Numbered from the stretch's first letter, positions 13,280-25,648 are shown. The stretch is DNA of 59,289 nucleotides from Welwitschia mirabilis (GCA_051453625.1 JBOZIK010000001.1:281123874-281183162); one strand, 5' to 3'. The notes: generated from the letters alone by a model not told the origin. Translations and numbers: made by a program.

Positions 13280-14423
13280 TTAGTAATAAATATGTAAAAA
13301 AATTTATACCCTTAAACAAATAATCCACTTTGCATGTAAAGATTAATAATAACAAAAACTAATGCAAAGAAGGAAAGATTAGTACACAAGTATTTTATAG
13401 TGGTTCAGCAATCTACTAACTTCACTCTTCAAGGAGAGATAACTGATTCTACTTCTCTAGTTTCTTTTAATCTCTTCAACTGATGATTTTTGGCTAATAA
13501 TCAATCCTTTATAATAGAGTTGATTTCTAGCTTATCATCAACCCTTCACAATAGAGATGATTTTTGTCTTATCATCAACCCTTAATAACAAGAATTCTTT
13601 TGTTAATAGAAAGTGAAAAAGAGAATGCCTCAAGCATAGATCTCACGAAATGTTTGCAATAAAGAGATAAATTAAATGTTGGATTCTATAATAGAGAATA
13701 TCCAATGTAGAAAATACTATCAATCCATTCAATAATGCTAAAATATTAAGCTTTTTTTATAGAGAAATATAAAATATACTTATTGGAAAATATCAAATTG
13801 ATATTTCTTTCAAGAAATATTGAATACAAATCCTTATTTTTTCCTTCTAATTTGTGCTTAAATCCAAGGAATATCTTTCATTAAATTAATCTTTAAGTTT
13901 GTACCAAATGGATTGTTAAAATTGCAATATGATCCATTAAAACATAGTCATTTTACAATGGTTCAAAAGGGGGTACATCTGCCCTAAATGAGTGGTAACA
14001 TCCACACTAAAAAGTTCCTTTTGAAGAAGACAAATGTATTTTTAAGGAGGGGATTTCTGCCCTAAATGAGTGGGGATGTCTGCCCCTAGAAATAGTGAAG
14101 TCCCTTATACAATCAAGCTACACAAGGAGGGACGTCTATCATAAATGATTAGGGACATCCACACCTATTAATAGGTTAGATATTCATAGAATTAAACTAT
14201 GATGAGTGGGGATGTCTAGGCCTCTTTGAGGGGGAATGTCTAGAATCCTGATAGAACTAAATATACAAAAACATAAAGAAAGAATGTCCACCATTAAGAT
14301 CAAGGCTAATCAAACAAATATTATCAACTTTAAATCATCTGTTCACTAGACTCCAAAAGGTAGTAAGCATATACATGTTATCATAGTTATCACGATGTCA
14401 TCATTAAAATTGTAGTTCCTACA
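13280..14423 (-). repeat. 3' LTR of the SIRE-like element
   Basis: On the minus strand it starts TGTAGGAACTAC right after the PPT, which fits the SIRE-type junction. The inner boundary is firm; the outer end near 13280 is an estimate. The part read on + as GTGGTTCAGCAATC near 13400 and the repeated GGGGATGTCTGCCC-like phrases at 13980-14240 lie inside it. No second copy is present in the window. Confidence 0.6.
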
Positions 14424-14424
14424 A

Positions 14425-14437
14425 TCTTCCCCTTTTC
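14425..14437 (-). other. Polypurine tract of the SIRE-like element
   Basis: Minus-strand GAAAAGGGGAAGA lies directly before TTGTAGGAACTAC. SIRE-type elements typically have an AAAAGGGGGAGA tract ahead of the TG of the LTR. Confidence 0.75.
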
Positions 14438-15142
14438 AATGATAACAAACTTTATGCCTTTACCTTTCCCTAAAACTAATATTTACTCCTCCTAAATCTG
14501 ATCTTCTCCTAAAACTAATATTTGCTTCTCCTAAATTTTATATTCCTTATTAAACTCAAATTAGTAATCCTCAAGAAGTTTCTCCCTCTTTTGACATCAT
14601 TGATTTTACCTGTCCGATCAAGAAAAACAAAGAATACCTATGAAAAGCATATGTGAAAAAAGAGAAAACAAATATGAACATAATGTAGATTATCATATAA
14701 AACTATATTAATGATAATAGTAAAATTTTGATTACATATCAGTTATTGTTTATCATACATAGGGCATAAGCCTAAGATAAGCATTGTGTTCAAAGGTACT
14801 TAAACTTAATGGAATATGCACAAATGTTATTATCTAATGATGTTTAGATCATATGTTAATTAAGAATTTTTTCCTACCCAATTTTTATCTTAAAGATTCA
14901 AACTCTATATTTATGGATATGCCCAATTCTTATTGAGATATTATCTTTAGGGTTTTAATATTGAAGCATCGTATTCTTTTATGTCATAGTCTTGCTTCAC
15001 TTTCTTGAGTAAATCCATAAGTTTCTCTGGTGTTTAAGGTAGTTTATGCAAGAATTCCTTAACAGAAACTTTTCTAATCCATTTTTACCAATAGATTTTC
15101 TACTTCTTCATCCTTTTTAATCTCCATAAAAACCTATCATTC

Positions 15143-16590
15143 TTATAATAAAAGAATTATCCTTTTGTTAACAGGACATAATAATTGAGTCTGTCCAACT
15201 TCATCACAATAATAATAGTAAATATTTAAAGGATATGAAACATTTTGATTGTATCCACACCTATTATGTTCAAAGTTTACCTTACTTAAATGAATGTTGT
15301 AGTATGTCCATGAATTTTTAGTGACTTCTAGTTCTTTCCTCAAATCTAAAATGATCTTATTTGCACCTGCAAGATTTCCACCAATTCTTTCCAATTCTTG
15401 GTTGACTAGATCAAGTTTAGATTGTAAAGAAGATGTTTTAAATTTTAATGATTTATTCTTACAAGCTATAGCTTCATAATGAAAATATAATTATAAAACT
15501 TTAACATCTTCAATAAATTTATGATTTACCTTTTCATCCTTTGAAATTATTAGATCTTCATTTATAGTTGCAACAAGGGCATGGTCTTTAATAATAGTCA
15601 GTAGACCACATTCTTCTTCTCTACTTTGGGAGTTATCTAATTTAGATTCTTCCGTATCATCCCATGTGATCTTTAGAGCTCTCTTTCCTTTGTATTATGC
15701 TATCTTAGTATTGGCACACTTACTAGTAGTGTAACTAAATCCTTTATACTCAAAACATTGCAAAGGTTTCTCCATCTTGTTTTTAACTCTATTCTTATTT
15801 GTTTTGTTAAATTGATGATTACTTTAGCGTGACCTTCTTCTCTTAGACTCCTTTTTCTTTCACGAGAATCTTTTTAATTTTTTAGCTAAAGAGGCTAAAT
15901 CTTCATCATTTTCTTCATTGCTTGATTCATCTTGGTCTTAACTAAAATACTTAAGGGCTATGTTTTTGGATTTAGGTGTATCTTCAGTCAAAATGATAAA
16001 CTCATATGCAGTCAAAGATCCTTTAAGCTCTTCTAAGATTATGGCATCTAGATTTTTACTTTCCTCTATGGCAGTGATCTTTGATCAAGACTAATTAGAC
16101 AAGTTGCTTAAGGCTTTTCTCATAACTCTTCTTGTAGGGAACTTTTCATCAAGTCTTTACATTATGTTTACAATATTTGTCACCTTGGTTATATATTCAA
16201 AAATAGTTTATTCCTCATCCATTCTAATAATTTCAAATTGAGTGGTTATAAATTGCAATTTAAAATTTTTAACTACACTTGTATCTTTATGTGCTATTTT
16301 ATGAGTGTTCCAAATTTCCTTTGCTAAAGTGCACTTTACCACTCGACTGTATTCTTCAAAGCTAAGAGCACATTTGAGTGCATTCATTTCTTTAGCATTG
16401 AGTCTCACTTCTTTTCATTGTTCATCAGTCCAAACTACCAAAGGAGTAGTAGAATCGAAATAACCACATATAATGTTATCCCAAATATCCAAATTAAGAT
16501 ATTTCAAAAAAAATAGTCATTTTGATTTTCCAAAATAAATAGTTGGATTCATTAAAGAAAGGAGGTCTTGCAATTAAGTGGCTAGCATAG
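15143..16590 (-). pseudogene. SIRE-type gag with UBN2 domain, zinc knuckle and coiled coil (broken)
   Basis: Gag packages the element RNA. The N-terminus reads ARPPFFNESNYLFWKIKM (near 16500-16570), the entry to the UBN2 domain. It continues as MNALKCALSFEEYSRVVKC, AKEIWNTHKIAHKDTSVVK and FKLQFITTQFEIIRMDEE in an open stretch at 16208-16390. ITAIEESKNLD and ILEELKGSLTAYEF follow near 16000-16080. A degenerate zinc knuckle (QCFEYKGFSYTTSKC) lies at about 15720-15765; the second Cys and the His are lost. A charged coiled-coil-like part (LQSKLDLVNQELERIGG, LDLRKELEV) leads to a second knuckle remnant, YCDEVGQTQLLCP, near 15160-15200. Several stops and frame changes are present. No protease, integrase or RT follows. 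Confidence 0.8.
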
Positions 16591-16910
16591 AAATATAATC
16601 NNNNNNNNNNNNNNNNNNNNNNNNNNNNNNNNNNNNNNNNNNNNNNNNNNNNNNNNNNNNNNNNNNNNNNNNNNNNNNNNNNNNNNNNNNNNNNNNNNNN
16701 AGGACACACGATGATAGAATCTAGTAATATCAACATCATTATCCATAAGCCATATCATCATCACTTTTTATTTAAAAAACAAATAATTCTTTTTAAAGCT
16801 AATGACAAAATTTGTAACCTTCTCTTAATGTATCCACTTAAAAGTGTAATTCCATAATCATAACTTCCACCAAACACTACAAGCTAAAGGTTCCTAAGCC
16901 TTCCCTTATC

Positions 16911-16917
16911 TATAAAA
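16911..16917 (+). promoter_or_regulatory. TATA box of the Athila-like LTR
   Basis: TATAAAA lies 5' of a conserved GGCCCTGAGCCC block. The same TATAAAAT-gCCTTgAGCCC arrangement is found in every related LTR in the window (26457, 40755, 42202, 48680), which supports a core promoter. Transcription start is inferred, not seen. Confidence 0.55.
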
Positions 16918-17285
16918 GGGCCCTGAGCCCTTATTGTAAAGGATCCTTTGGTTAGCAAATGTGGTTATAATACTTGAATTGTCACATTGAAATGGCTTTA
17001 TAAACACCTCCTTTAGGAGCAGACTTTTTCTAAGGCTAGTTCGAGGAGTNNNNNNNNNNNNNNNNNNNNNNNNNNNNNNNNNNNNNNNNNNNNNNNNNNN
17101 NNNNNNNNNNNNNNNNNNNNNNNNNNNNNNNNNNNNNNNNNNNNNNNNNAAAAGGGCCTTGAGCCCTTATTATAATGGATCCTTTGATTAGCAAATGTGG
17201 TTGTAATACTTGAAGTGTCACACTGAAATGGCTTTATAAACGCCTTCCTTAGGAGTAGACTTTTTATAAGGCTAGTTTGAGGATT
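16914..17285 (+). repeat. 136-bp duplication flanking an N gap in the LTR
   Basis: Bases 16914-17049 recur as 17150-17285 with scattered substitutions. The left copy ends and the right copy begins exactly at the 100-N gap. This is likely an unmerged overlap or a pair of alleles, not a true tandem repeat. Confidence 0.8.
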
Positions 17286-17988
17286 CTGTATTAGCTTTAT
17301 CTTTCTTTTTCAATGTAATGTATTTTCCTCATTTAATATAAGAATAAGTTATTCATTCTTCAATTTATGGTACATGTTAACCTGGTACTTTTAATCCTTA
17401 AGTGAGGTTATTTCTTATTTTAGTATAAAAGTAGTTGTTCCTTATTCAATTTCTGGTGCATATCAACATGGTTCTTTTAATCCTTAGGTAAGACAATATT
17501 ATCAAGTTTTTTTGATACAAAGTGAATTCTCTAAAGTTAGCTTATTGGTTATAGTCATTATTTGATTATAGATCTTAAGTACAATTGCCCTTACCTTCTA
17601 TGTTTATGGAGGGTTAAGAAGGATCAAAATAACTATTGAATTCACCAATACTTATGTGGTAAATGAGATTATGTCACCATGCCTAAGCTATCATGACTTG
17701 ATAATTTTAGCTGATGTTTAAGGAATTATAGGATATCATTACAGTGAAGGCGTGTTATTAGATAAGTTGAACTAGATCTTTGGAGCTTATTTATTTCCTT
17801 ACATTACTAATTAAAGTTCAACAAATTCTCAAAACTTGATTTTCTTTGTCTTAATTTCATTAAAAGATTGAAATAATTGCATTACTTTTATTAAATTTTA
17901 CCTCAAATATCCCTATGGAAGAATGACATTAGCTGGTCGCCTAGTCTATTTTATTGATATTTATCTTTATATTACAACAAATAGATTT

Positions 17989-18006
17989 TGATACCATTGC
18001 TAATGA
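17989..18006 (+). other. Decayed tRNA-Asp primer binding site
   Basis: TGATACCATTGCTAATGA aligns without gaps to TGGCGCCGTTGCCGGGGA, the PBS used by Athila-type elements (complement of the tRNA-Asp 3' end). Of eight differences, seven are C-to-T or G-to-A. It directly follows the end of the 5' LTR, as a PBS should. Confidence 0.75.
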
Positions 18007-19315
18007 TATGACATAGTAGCTTTTAAAAGGAAGAATTTTTTTTCTTTTTATTTTCCGAGATGCATTTTTTTAGTTAAGTTTTTTAAGTTTTGTAGTGGTT
18101 GGTACTAGTTCATTTTCAATGAAACCCGACCTTGTCCTTTTCTTTTTCTTTTAAGTGTTTATTTCATTTTCTTTTCCTTGTAGTGATGGGTATTGATCCA
18201 TTTCTGGTGATACATAAACTAGTATAATTCTAAGTTTTGTTTAGTTTTTCTGGCTTTAATTTAAAAGAACATCTCCATATCAGATATTCTATGTTATAAG
18301 TCAAATGAATTTTCTATAGGTTACAATCAAAACAAGGCAAAAAAATAAATTAAAACTTAATTGTATATATTTTCTTTTTTTTTTTAAATTTACTTTTAGT
18401 ACTTAGTTTCTATTTCTATTTTGTTTTTGTAATTTTTGATAAAATTTCTAAATTAGTAGTTATTTTCCTTAGGTCTTATTTTAAGATTTTTTTTTCATTT
18501 TTTATTTTTTACTAGGTTTTTATGTAACCCTGTAGCACCAAAGTTTTTCATAAACCCTATAATCTCTGACTTTTTTTTACCGCCAAACTACAACTCATAA
18601 GTAAAATAGTGTTCTTGCCTTTCCTGACTCGCAATGCCAACCCTTTTATAAAATAACATCTAAAACTTAAATGAAAAACTCTATTAAGCCTTAGAAACCT
18701 ATTTGATATTTGGGTCCCTTTTGGAATTCTTCTAAAACTTATATACATTGAATCCGAGATGAATTAGGTTACTTAACTAGAATCCCTTCCAATAAAAATA
18801 TGGACCCTAACATTGAAAGTAATGAAGAATATAGAATATCATCTAGAAATCAATCTCATAATTATCCCCAAGGAGAACAATCTTTCACTTTCCAACAACC
18901 AAAGACAAATGCCCGATCTGGCTTTTAACACCTCTTCTACAATAATTACATACCTTAGTGAAATAAAGAATCATTAGACAAGCTGCATGTCNNNNNNNNN
19001 NNNNNNNNNNNNNNNNNNNNNNNNNNNNNNNNNNNNNNNNNNNNNNNNNNNNNNNNNNNNNNNNNNNNNNNNNNNNNNNNNNNNNNNNNNNTACTATCTT
19101 AGTCAGCAAAAGCTCAAAATACTGGCCAAAACACATTTCAGAGTCAAACTAACAACTCCTCTGAGCAAATCCTTCATGATTACTTGCAATTGTAATGCTT
19201 AGATACCCCCTCATGGACAGTCCAATCATCGATAGCCAATAAACTAGATTTTAAGCATTCCATGATTTAGTTATTACCCCATTTTTAGGGCTTAGAATTA
19301 AAAGATATTTACCTA

Positions 19316-20077
19316 TACCTTAAAGAATTTGAATGCATGCTATTCACTTTACCTCAATATCCTAGTACCTCTGACATCATTAGACTCATTCTTTTCCTAA
19401 TCTCCATTAAGAAAAAAGGCAAATCTTGGCTCTATAACCTTAAACCTCATATCCATTAAAATCTAGAATGATTTAAATATAGTGTTCATTTCAATATTTT
19501 TCCTAAACCATAAAACTAATGCTTTAAGATGAGAGATTATGAACATGAAACTTTCTCATAAGCCTTAGAGAGTTCTAAGGACTTGCTTAAAAAATGTTCC
19601 TAATATGGGTCAGAGTTAACTAGATAAATTAGTTTTTACTATGATANNNNNNNNNNNNNNNNNNNNNNNNNNNNNNNNNNNNNNNNNNNNNNNNNNNNNN
19701 NNNNNNNNNNNNNNNNNNNNNNNNNNNNNNNNNNNNNNNNNNNNNNTACCTCAAAGAATCTGAATGCATGCTATCCACTCTACCTCAATACCCCAGTAGC
19801 TTTGATGTCATTAGACTCATCCTTTTCCCAATCTCCCTTAAGAAAAAATCCAAATATTGGCTTTACAACCTTAAACCTCTTATGCATTAGACTCTAGAAT
19901 GATTTGAATATAGTGTTCATTTTAATATTTTTCCTAAACCATAAAACCAATGCTTTAATATGATAGATTATGAACATGAATCTTCGTCATAACCCTTAGA
20001 TAGTTCTAAGGACTTGCTTAAAATTTTTTCCTAATATGGGTTAGAGTTAACTAGATAAATTAGTTTTTGCTATGACA
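19316..20077 (+). repeat. 331-bp duplication flanking an N gap in gag
   Basis: Bases 19316-19646 recur as 19747-20077 with the same length and scattered substitutions. Both copies encode the same gag segment, which argues for an assembly overlap or alleles. Confidence 0.85.
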
Positions 20078-20088
20078 AATTATCAACT

Positions 20089-20446
20089 AATAACAGGGAA
20101 TTAATTAAGATGATGGGTAGAGGTAGCTTCCTGATTCTTCTACTAAATGAAGTTTGGAATTACCTTAAAACTATATGGATTAGAGTTAACTAGATAAATT
20201 AGTTTTTGTTATGATAANNNNNNNNNNNNNNNNNNNNNNNNNNNNNNNNNNNNNNNNNNNNNNNNNNNNNNNNNNNNNNNNNNNNNNNNNNNNNNNNNNN
20301 NNNNNNNNNNNNNNNNNAATAATAGGGAATTAATTAAGATGATGCATAGAGTTAGCTTTCTGACTCTTCTACTAAATGAAGTTTGGAATTGCCTTGAAAC
20401 TGTATGGGTCAGAGTTAACTAGATAAACTAGTTTTTGTTATGATAA
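20089..20446 (+). repeat. 129-bp duplication flanking an N gap in gag
   Basis: Bases 20089-20217 recur as 20318-20446. The repeated block is the NNRELIKMM to NEVWNYLKT part of gag plus the sequence after it. Confidence 0.85.
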
Positions 20447-20675
20447 ATTATCAACTAATAATTGGATGAAATTGATCAAACTTCTAGATTCCAACTAGTT
20501 GTTAGATCCACCAGTGTTTTCAGAATACCTAACAACTTTGACATCAATAATTAAATAGAGGAACTATTGAGAAGAGTAGAATAGCTTTCCATCTCATTTA
20601 AACCATTAACTTTTGCATCCGAATGCCTCATCTGTCACTAGACTTTCATAAAATAATTAATTATTTTTCTATATT

Positions 20676-21560
20676 CATCTTTTAAAATACTATAAATGGA
20701 TAGGCCAATGCATAGGATACTAATGAAAGAGTAACAAAAATGACCCATATTCAACCACCTACAATCCTGGGTGGAGGAACCATTTCAATTTTTCTTGGAG
20801 ATAAAACAATTTCTATGACTAAAATCATGTTTGTCAAAATTAAAAAGCCATTTCCATCCTCATGAAATCAATAATAATCCTCGTCATTCAATCCCTTAAA
20901 ATAATCATTAAGGAAATTTATAGAAACTCAAGCCCAAACTAACTAGAACTTCTAACAATTTCAAGTTGATACTAACAAAATTTTCAAACCTATACTCAAA
21001 TGCTCAAACAACTCTAACAAATCTAAATTCAAATTTTTTCTTCTTTAAATTCAAGAGAACCTANNNNNNNNNNNNNNNNNNNNNNNNNNNNNNNNNNNNN
21101 NNNNNNNNNNNNNNNNNNNNNNNNNNNNNNNNNNNNNNNNNNNNNNNNNNNNNNNNNNNNNNNCCTCTTTTAAAATACTATAAATGAATAGGCCAATGCC
21201 ATAGGATACTAATGAAAGAGTAACAAAAATAACCCATATTCAACCCCCTACAATCTTAGGTGGAGGAACCATTTCAATTTTTCTTGGAGATAAAACAATT
21301 TCTATGACCAAAATCATGTTTGTCAAAATTAAAAATCCATTTTCATCCTCATGAAACTAATAATAATCCTCGTCATTCAATTCCTTAGAAGAATCATTAA
21401 GGAAATTTATAGAAATTTAAGCCCAAACTAACTAGAACTTCTAACAATTTCAAGTTGACACTAACAAACTTTCCAAACCTATACTCAAATGCTCCAACAA
21501 CTCCAACAAATCTAAATTCAAATTTTTTCTTCTCTAAATTCAAGAGAACCTAGTAAAGTT
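20676..21560 (+). pseudogene. Athila/Tat-type gag C-terminal part, shown twice across a gap
   Basis: The motif NPGWRNHFNFSWR is read at 20762-20802 and again at about 21250-21290. A GWRNHPNFSW-type motif is a hallmark of Athila/Tat gag. The stretch 20676-21063 (388 bp) recurs as 21164-21552 (389 bp) around the 100-N gap at 21064-21163, so it is probably one locus represented twice. The sequence after the motif is Asn/Gln-rich, as usual for this part of gag. Confidence 0.8.
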
Positions 21561-21879
21561 CTCATGAACTCATAGCTAAATATAAAATAAGTTAGATTCA
21601 CAAAAGGATAAGAGCCTACCTAGATTAAAAAAACTAGGGTTATTCATCTTAGAAGAAAAAAAGAGTTGAATCATTTTTAGTAAAACATAACTAAATAAGA
21701 ACCAATTTCCATAGAAAAAATTGATAAGGATGAAATATTAGAAGATCCTTTACCTTTTTATTAAGAAATTCTACCTTTCTCATAATAACTTAGGAAGGAG
21801 AACATCCAAAAGTAATAATTAGAAGCCTTAGAGATCTTCAAAGAGGTCAAACTCAATGTGCCACTATTAGATTTTATTA

Positions 21880-22960
21880 AATAAATTCCCTTCACAATAA
21901 ATTCCTAAAAGATATGTCTATAATTAAGAAAGAAATGCATGCTAAGAAAAAGACCTTCCTAGTCTAGGAAATGAGTATAATCATACAAGATCAAATTTTC
22001 CCAAAGTACAAATATTCTTGTTTCCCTATAATCACTATTACAATTGAAGATAAAACATCTTAAGTAAGCCTTGTTAGATTTAAGAGTAAGTGTGAGCCTT
22101 TTACAGCACTCAGTCTATAAGGAACTTAACCTTAATTATCTTAAAAAGATAAAAATCCAAATACAGTTAGTAGATAACTCATTAAACTCATTATTAAAAA
22201 TTCTTAAAGAGGTAATTACTCAAATAGATAATTACTACATTCTAATAGATTTCATTGTGCTAGAAATGAATTTAATAAAGTATAATTTAATTCCAGTCAT
22301 TTTAGATTGATCTTTTCTAGTAATGTTAAATGCTCTTGTCAATTTTAGAAATGGTGGCATGAAAATTTATTTCAGCAATTTAACAATGGATTTAAATATT
22401 TTCAACACTGTGGAATTACTAGGGAATAACTAGAGTGCTAATTTTGTTTATGAAGTGCATTATTTTGATCTTTCTCTTGTTGGATCAAACACTTATTCTT
22501 ATTATAATGATTTTAATGCTTTGGACTCACCTTTTTAAGATCAATTAGAAAAGAATTAAAATGCAATAGGATGGACCACAACTGACTTTGAACATTTAGA
22601 ATCTTCTGTTTGTACTCCTTATGTTCTTTTAAAGTTCTTAGAAGTATGTGTAGATCCGTCCCTTAAAAATGTTACCGACTCAACTCCCTTTGTGAATAAC
22701 CAAGGTTTTGAGGCTTGTAGCCATAATGTTCTTGAATCTTTCACTCTACATCCCTTTGAAAAAGGCCCTATTAGTAGTAGCTCCTAAAGTACAACCAATG
22801 TAATAATACCCAAGGATGTTTTTGTCACCAATAACCATAACCATCATCACCCATTTAAATCATTTCATACACCCACCTAATTTTCAAATCACCTCATTAA
22901 GCACACCAATCATTCCCCTTACCATTCATCCATGAGTTCCTAATAGTTCATAATCCTAGT
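21880..22960 (+). pseudogene. Athila/Tat-type aspartic protease region (broken)
   Basis: The protease cleaves the polyprotein. FLKDMSIIKKEMHAKKKTFLV near 21900-21960 is the usual lead-in. The open stretch 22071-22310 contains LLDLRVSVSLLQHSVYKEL, where the family has a DLGAS-like catalytic loop: Asp is kept (22077-22079) but the next residues changed to L-R-V-S. QLVDNSLNSL, ITQIDNYYILIDFIVLEM and LIPVILD follow, then after a stop MLNALVNFRNGGMKI, all in family order. The frame then carries a weakly conserved acidic linker to about 22960. It never reaches an RT domain, which should start a few hundred bases downstream. Confidence 0.85.
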
Positions 22961-25634
22961 TGATGGCCTTTAATTAATAAACCATTAATAAGTGATCACC
23001 TTATTAGTATAAGATGGGTAGAATTTAAGTTTACTTGTATTTTTTGAGAAAAGGTTTTGCTCTTTTTAAGTTATCTTATTAAAATTTGTTTTATTTAAGG
23101 TCTCCAAGTTTGAAAAATATGGTTGAAAAATGTGAAATCTACCTTCATACTATATTTTTGTTTTCAAACATTTTATGGGGATAAGATTTTTCTTAATTAG
23201 GGTAATAAGTCATTAACCCCTTTTATGTGCATGAAAATATTAAATATGAGAAGTAGAAATTAAAAAAAATATATATCTTCTTCAAAAGCACATATTATTA
23301 TGATCAATTAATTGGATTTAGCTAACTGCATCAAGGCTATAGACGCTCACTAGCAATGCAACTGTAACGATCTATTTATGACATAATCAATTGCATCAGG
23401 GCTATATAAGTTCACTGGTAATGCAATACTGATTTCTTTATAGGATAATGTGATTATTTCTATTAGAAGAAAATTTCATAACACTACATGCTTAGTTGGA
23501 TCCAAATGCTTAAAACAAGAAATAAGTATGATCATGGAAAAGGTAAAAATTAGAAAGAAAATGTGGGAGTTGGAGATACTTATGTATAACTTTATTTAAC
23601 TTGTGTACTTAAAAATTTCCTTACTAATTTTTAGATTTTTACAGGTTTACATAGAGGACATTTTATTTGTTTGACATTATTATCCATTTAAATAAAAATA
23701 AAATTTATGAAATTTTCAATAAAAGTGGCTATTAATTTAGGTCTCATGTTTCTTAGATTTATGGTTAATATGTTCTTATTAGATTTTGTGTTTGTTTTTC
23801 CCAAATTGCATTTCTTAACCATGATGTTCTATGAAAGAAATCACACCCATAAATATAATTGTATTTCCTTTGAAAAGATCTATTGATCCATACCATTTCT
23901 AAACATGAAAAATCTAATAATTCAAATTTGTCTTTTGATCTATAAAAATCCTCACTTTTCGTAATCATTCCATCATCCTTACAAGTCTATCACTCTGTCT
24001 ACACTGCATTTCACCTACATACCACTACTCAATTACTCTTTCTTGTTCTAGCTAGTGCTATTGCGTATCATAATTAGTGCTGCTATTATATATGTAATTC
24101 TTGCAAATAGCTTCTTCTCATAGATTCGTCACAGATTTCTCAATCTTTTCCATATCCTAGGTATGTTCTTTACCTCGCATTTTTTAGTTTTTATACATAT
24201 CTCTTACAAATTATCTCTTAAATATCTCTCTCTCATTACATTTTTTTCAAACTTAAACTATCTCTTACATTATATTCCTCCCTCTCTCCATTTCTCCCTT
24301 TTTTTTTTAGTTTTCTTACTATTTTTTCTAGAAAGGTGAGTGCAAGATAAGAATCCTTCATTAAGGAAGGAAATTTTGACTCCTTTGTAGATATGTTTCT
24401 CCATTTTACCTTGTCAGAGTCAAAACTAGAGGTCAAAAATATCTATTGAAAAGCTAATGCATTATATTACTCCAAGCAACTGCTATAAATTTATAAGAAT
24501 GTCATATTTAACAATGAAAGCCCTTGGTTAATCCATTCATGTGTTTAATGCACTTAATTTTCTATAGCTTTAGTTGATTTTGAAATAATGTTAGGGGTAG
24601 AACACTCAGATCATTTCCCATTTGCTTTAGTAAAAACTTTAGAATACTATTATTATGCCTTGGATGTAGAATATGGTCCCAATCGAGAAGGTGTTCTACC
24701 ATGTAAGTTTTTACTTAAAAACCAAGTTGCTTTATTTAGATTTATTATTTGCAATGTTTACTTATATCACCTATCACTGATTCTTATAGTAGCCATTTAG
24801 ATCTCATTAGAATAATATAAGAAAATAGGCCATTTGACATAGCTAAATTTTTGTTTAGAACCACTATAAACCACATAAGACATAAAAGAAACCTTTCTTT
24901 ACCTTGCTTCATTTCAGATATCATCCACAATAGCCTTTATTTAATATTAGATTGTAAATTTGGAATAAAGCCTATATAGAAACCATTAAACCTCATAAGA
25001 CTATGTAAGTTTAAAAGTATCCAAATCCTAATTGAATCCTAAGGTAATAACAAGAATAGCAAGAAGAGTAAAAGTAGTAATAAGAGAAAGAAAGCATCAT
25101 GATACATCTCCCATTCATTCTATTTCTCCTTATGTAATTACATATGTACTTCAACAACTCACTGTAAAGGCAAGGAACCTCTTCGAGAATCTTCCTATTC
25201 TTCTCCTTCTTCTCCTTCCCCTCAACCTCCACATTTCGCTTTTTCTTCATTTAGTGTAACATTGTGGGAGTAGGTACCACAAAAGCACAAGACTTGGATT
25301 GGGAAGTTATGACACAAAATGAAGAAAATTACGAAGCATCAAAATGATAGATCATGCAAGAAATAGCAAATGGATGAAAAACTAGAATAATAGTCTCTCA
25401 TAGAAGATGTTTTGATTAAAATTTCATTTTTATTATATGCATTTAAGTGTATGGTATTAAAATGTTTTGCATGCTACTTTAAAGTGTTTGTAGTGTTTCC
25501 TAAGTATTTACATTGAAGTGATTTTCTAGATTATAGTATGAAAAGATATGTAATGAAAAATTTCTTTTTAACTTAGTCTCAAAATAATTATATTAAAATT
25601 TTCTACTTTTTTAACTCTAAGGATAAAGTTTAGT
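22955..25634 (+). other. Non-coding 3' internal region of element 1
   Basis: The first part (about 22955-23545) aligns with 45530-46215 in Athila-like element 2. Shared phrases are AATAAGTGAT-TTATTA, GTGAAATCTACCT, CTTAATTAGG, ATATGAGAAGTAGAAA, AACACTC-like steps and TAATGCAATACT. The rest (23550-25634) has no recognisable gene; short open frames at 23765-23968, 24236-24436 and 25011-25259 lack family motifs. Full Athila elements carry pol and an env-like frame here. Confidence 0.6.
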
Positions 25635-25648
25635 TTGGTTAGGGGGTA
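25635..25648 (+). other. Polypurine tract of Athila-like element 1
   Basis: TTGGTTAGGGGGTA directly precedes TGACATCC, the LTR start. The same GGTTAGAGGGTA-TGACATCC junction is found in element 2 at 47581-47600, so this is a family feature. Confidence 0.7.

Larger units (their letters stand above)
13280..16600 (-). mobile_element. SIRE-like copia element with gag but no pol
   Basis: On the minus strand, a gag-type reading frame (16590 to 15143) is followed by about 700 bases without coding motifs, then a PPT and an LTR. Full SIRE/Maximus elements carry several kilobases of pol between gag and the right LTR, and that is missing here. The left LTR is also missing: the sequence runs into a 100-N gap and then into an Athila-type LTR. 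The element is an internal-deletion derivative or a decayed non-autonomous form. Confidence 0.7.
16701..17985 (+). repeat. 5' LTR of Athila-like element 1 (5' truncated)
   Basis: Aligns with the 3' LTR from about 26262 onward. Shared landmarks are CATGATGATAG, CATCATCACTTTTTAT, AGCTAAAGGTTCCTAAGC, TATAAAA-GCCTTGAGCCC, GAGGAGT and TTTATGGAGGGT. The first roughly 610 bases of the LTR are absent; the sequence begins at the N gap 16601-16700. A second gap inside it has a 136-bp flanking duplication. The LTR ends just before the PBS at 17989. Confidence 0.8.
18800..20470 (+). pseudogene. Athila/Tat-type gag, N-terminal and capsid part (broken)
   Basis: A plausible start is the ATG at 18800 (MDPNIESNEEYRISS and about 45 open codons). 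After a gap comes FKHSMI-LLPHF-GLELKDIYLYLKEFE (near 19230-19330), which matches the start of the retrotransposon gag (capsid) domain. It continues as IIRLILFLISIKKKGKSWLY (19375-19435), FNIFPKP, LLKKCS-YGSEL, then YDKLSTNNRELIKMMGRGSF and LLNEVWNYLKTI (20070-20175), all in the order seen in Athila/Tat gag. Three N gaps lie in or beside the frame, two with long flanking duplications (331 and 129 bp), so parts appear twice. Stops are frequent. Confidence 0.85.

Noticed and set aside
23765-24436. Possible env-like or accessory gene between protease and 3' LTR of element 1
   Set aside because: Open frames are short, on the minus strand, and show neither a signal peptide nor a coiled-coil or transmembrane arrangement typical of Athila env-like frames.
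25011-25259. Overlapping open frames on both strands (Lys/Glu-rich on minus, Leu-rich on plus)
   Set aside because: A purine-rich and pyrimidine-rich strand pair explains both. Neither resembles an Athila env-like or other known product.
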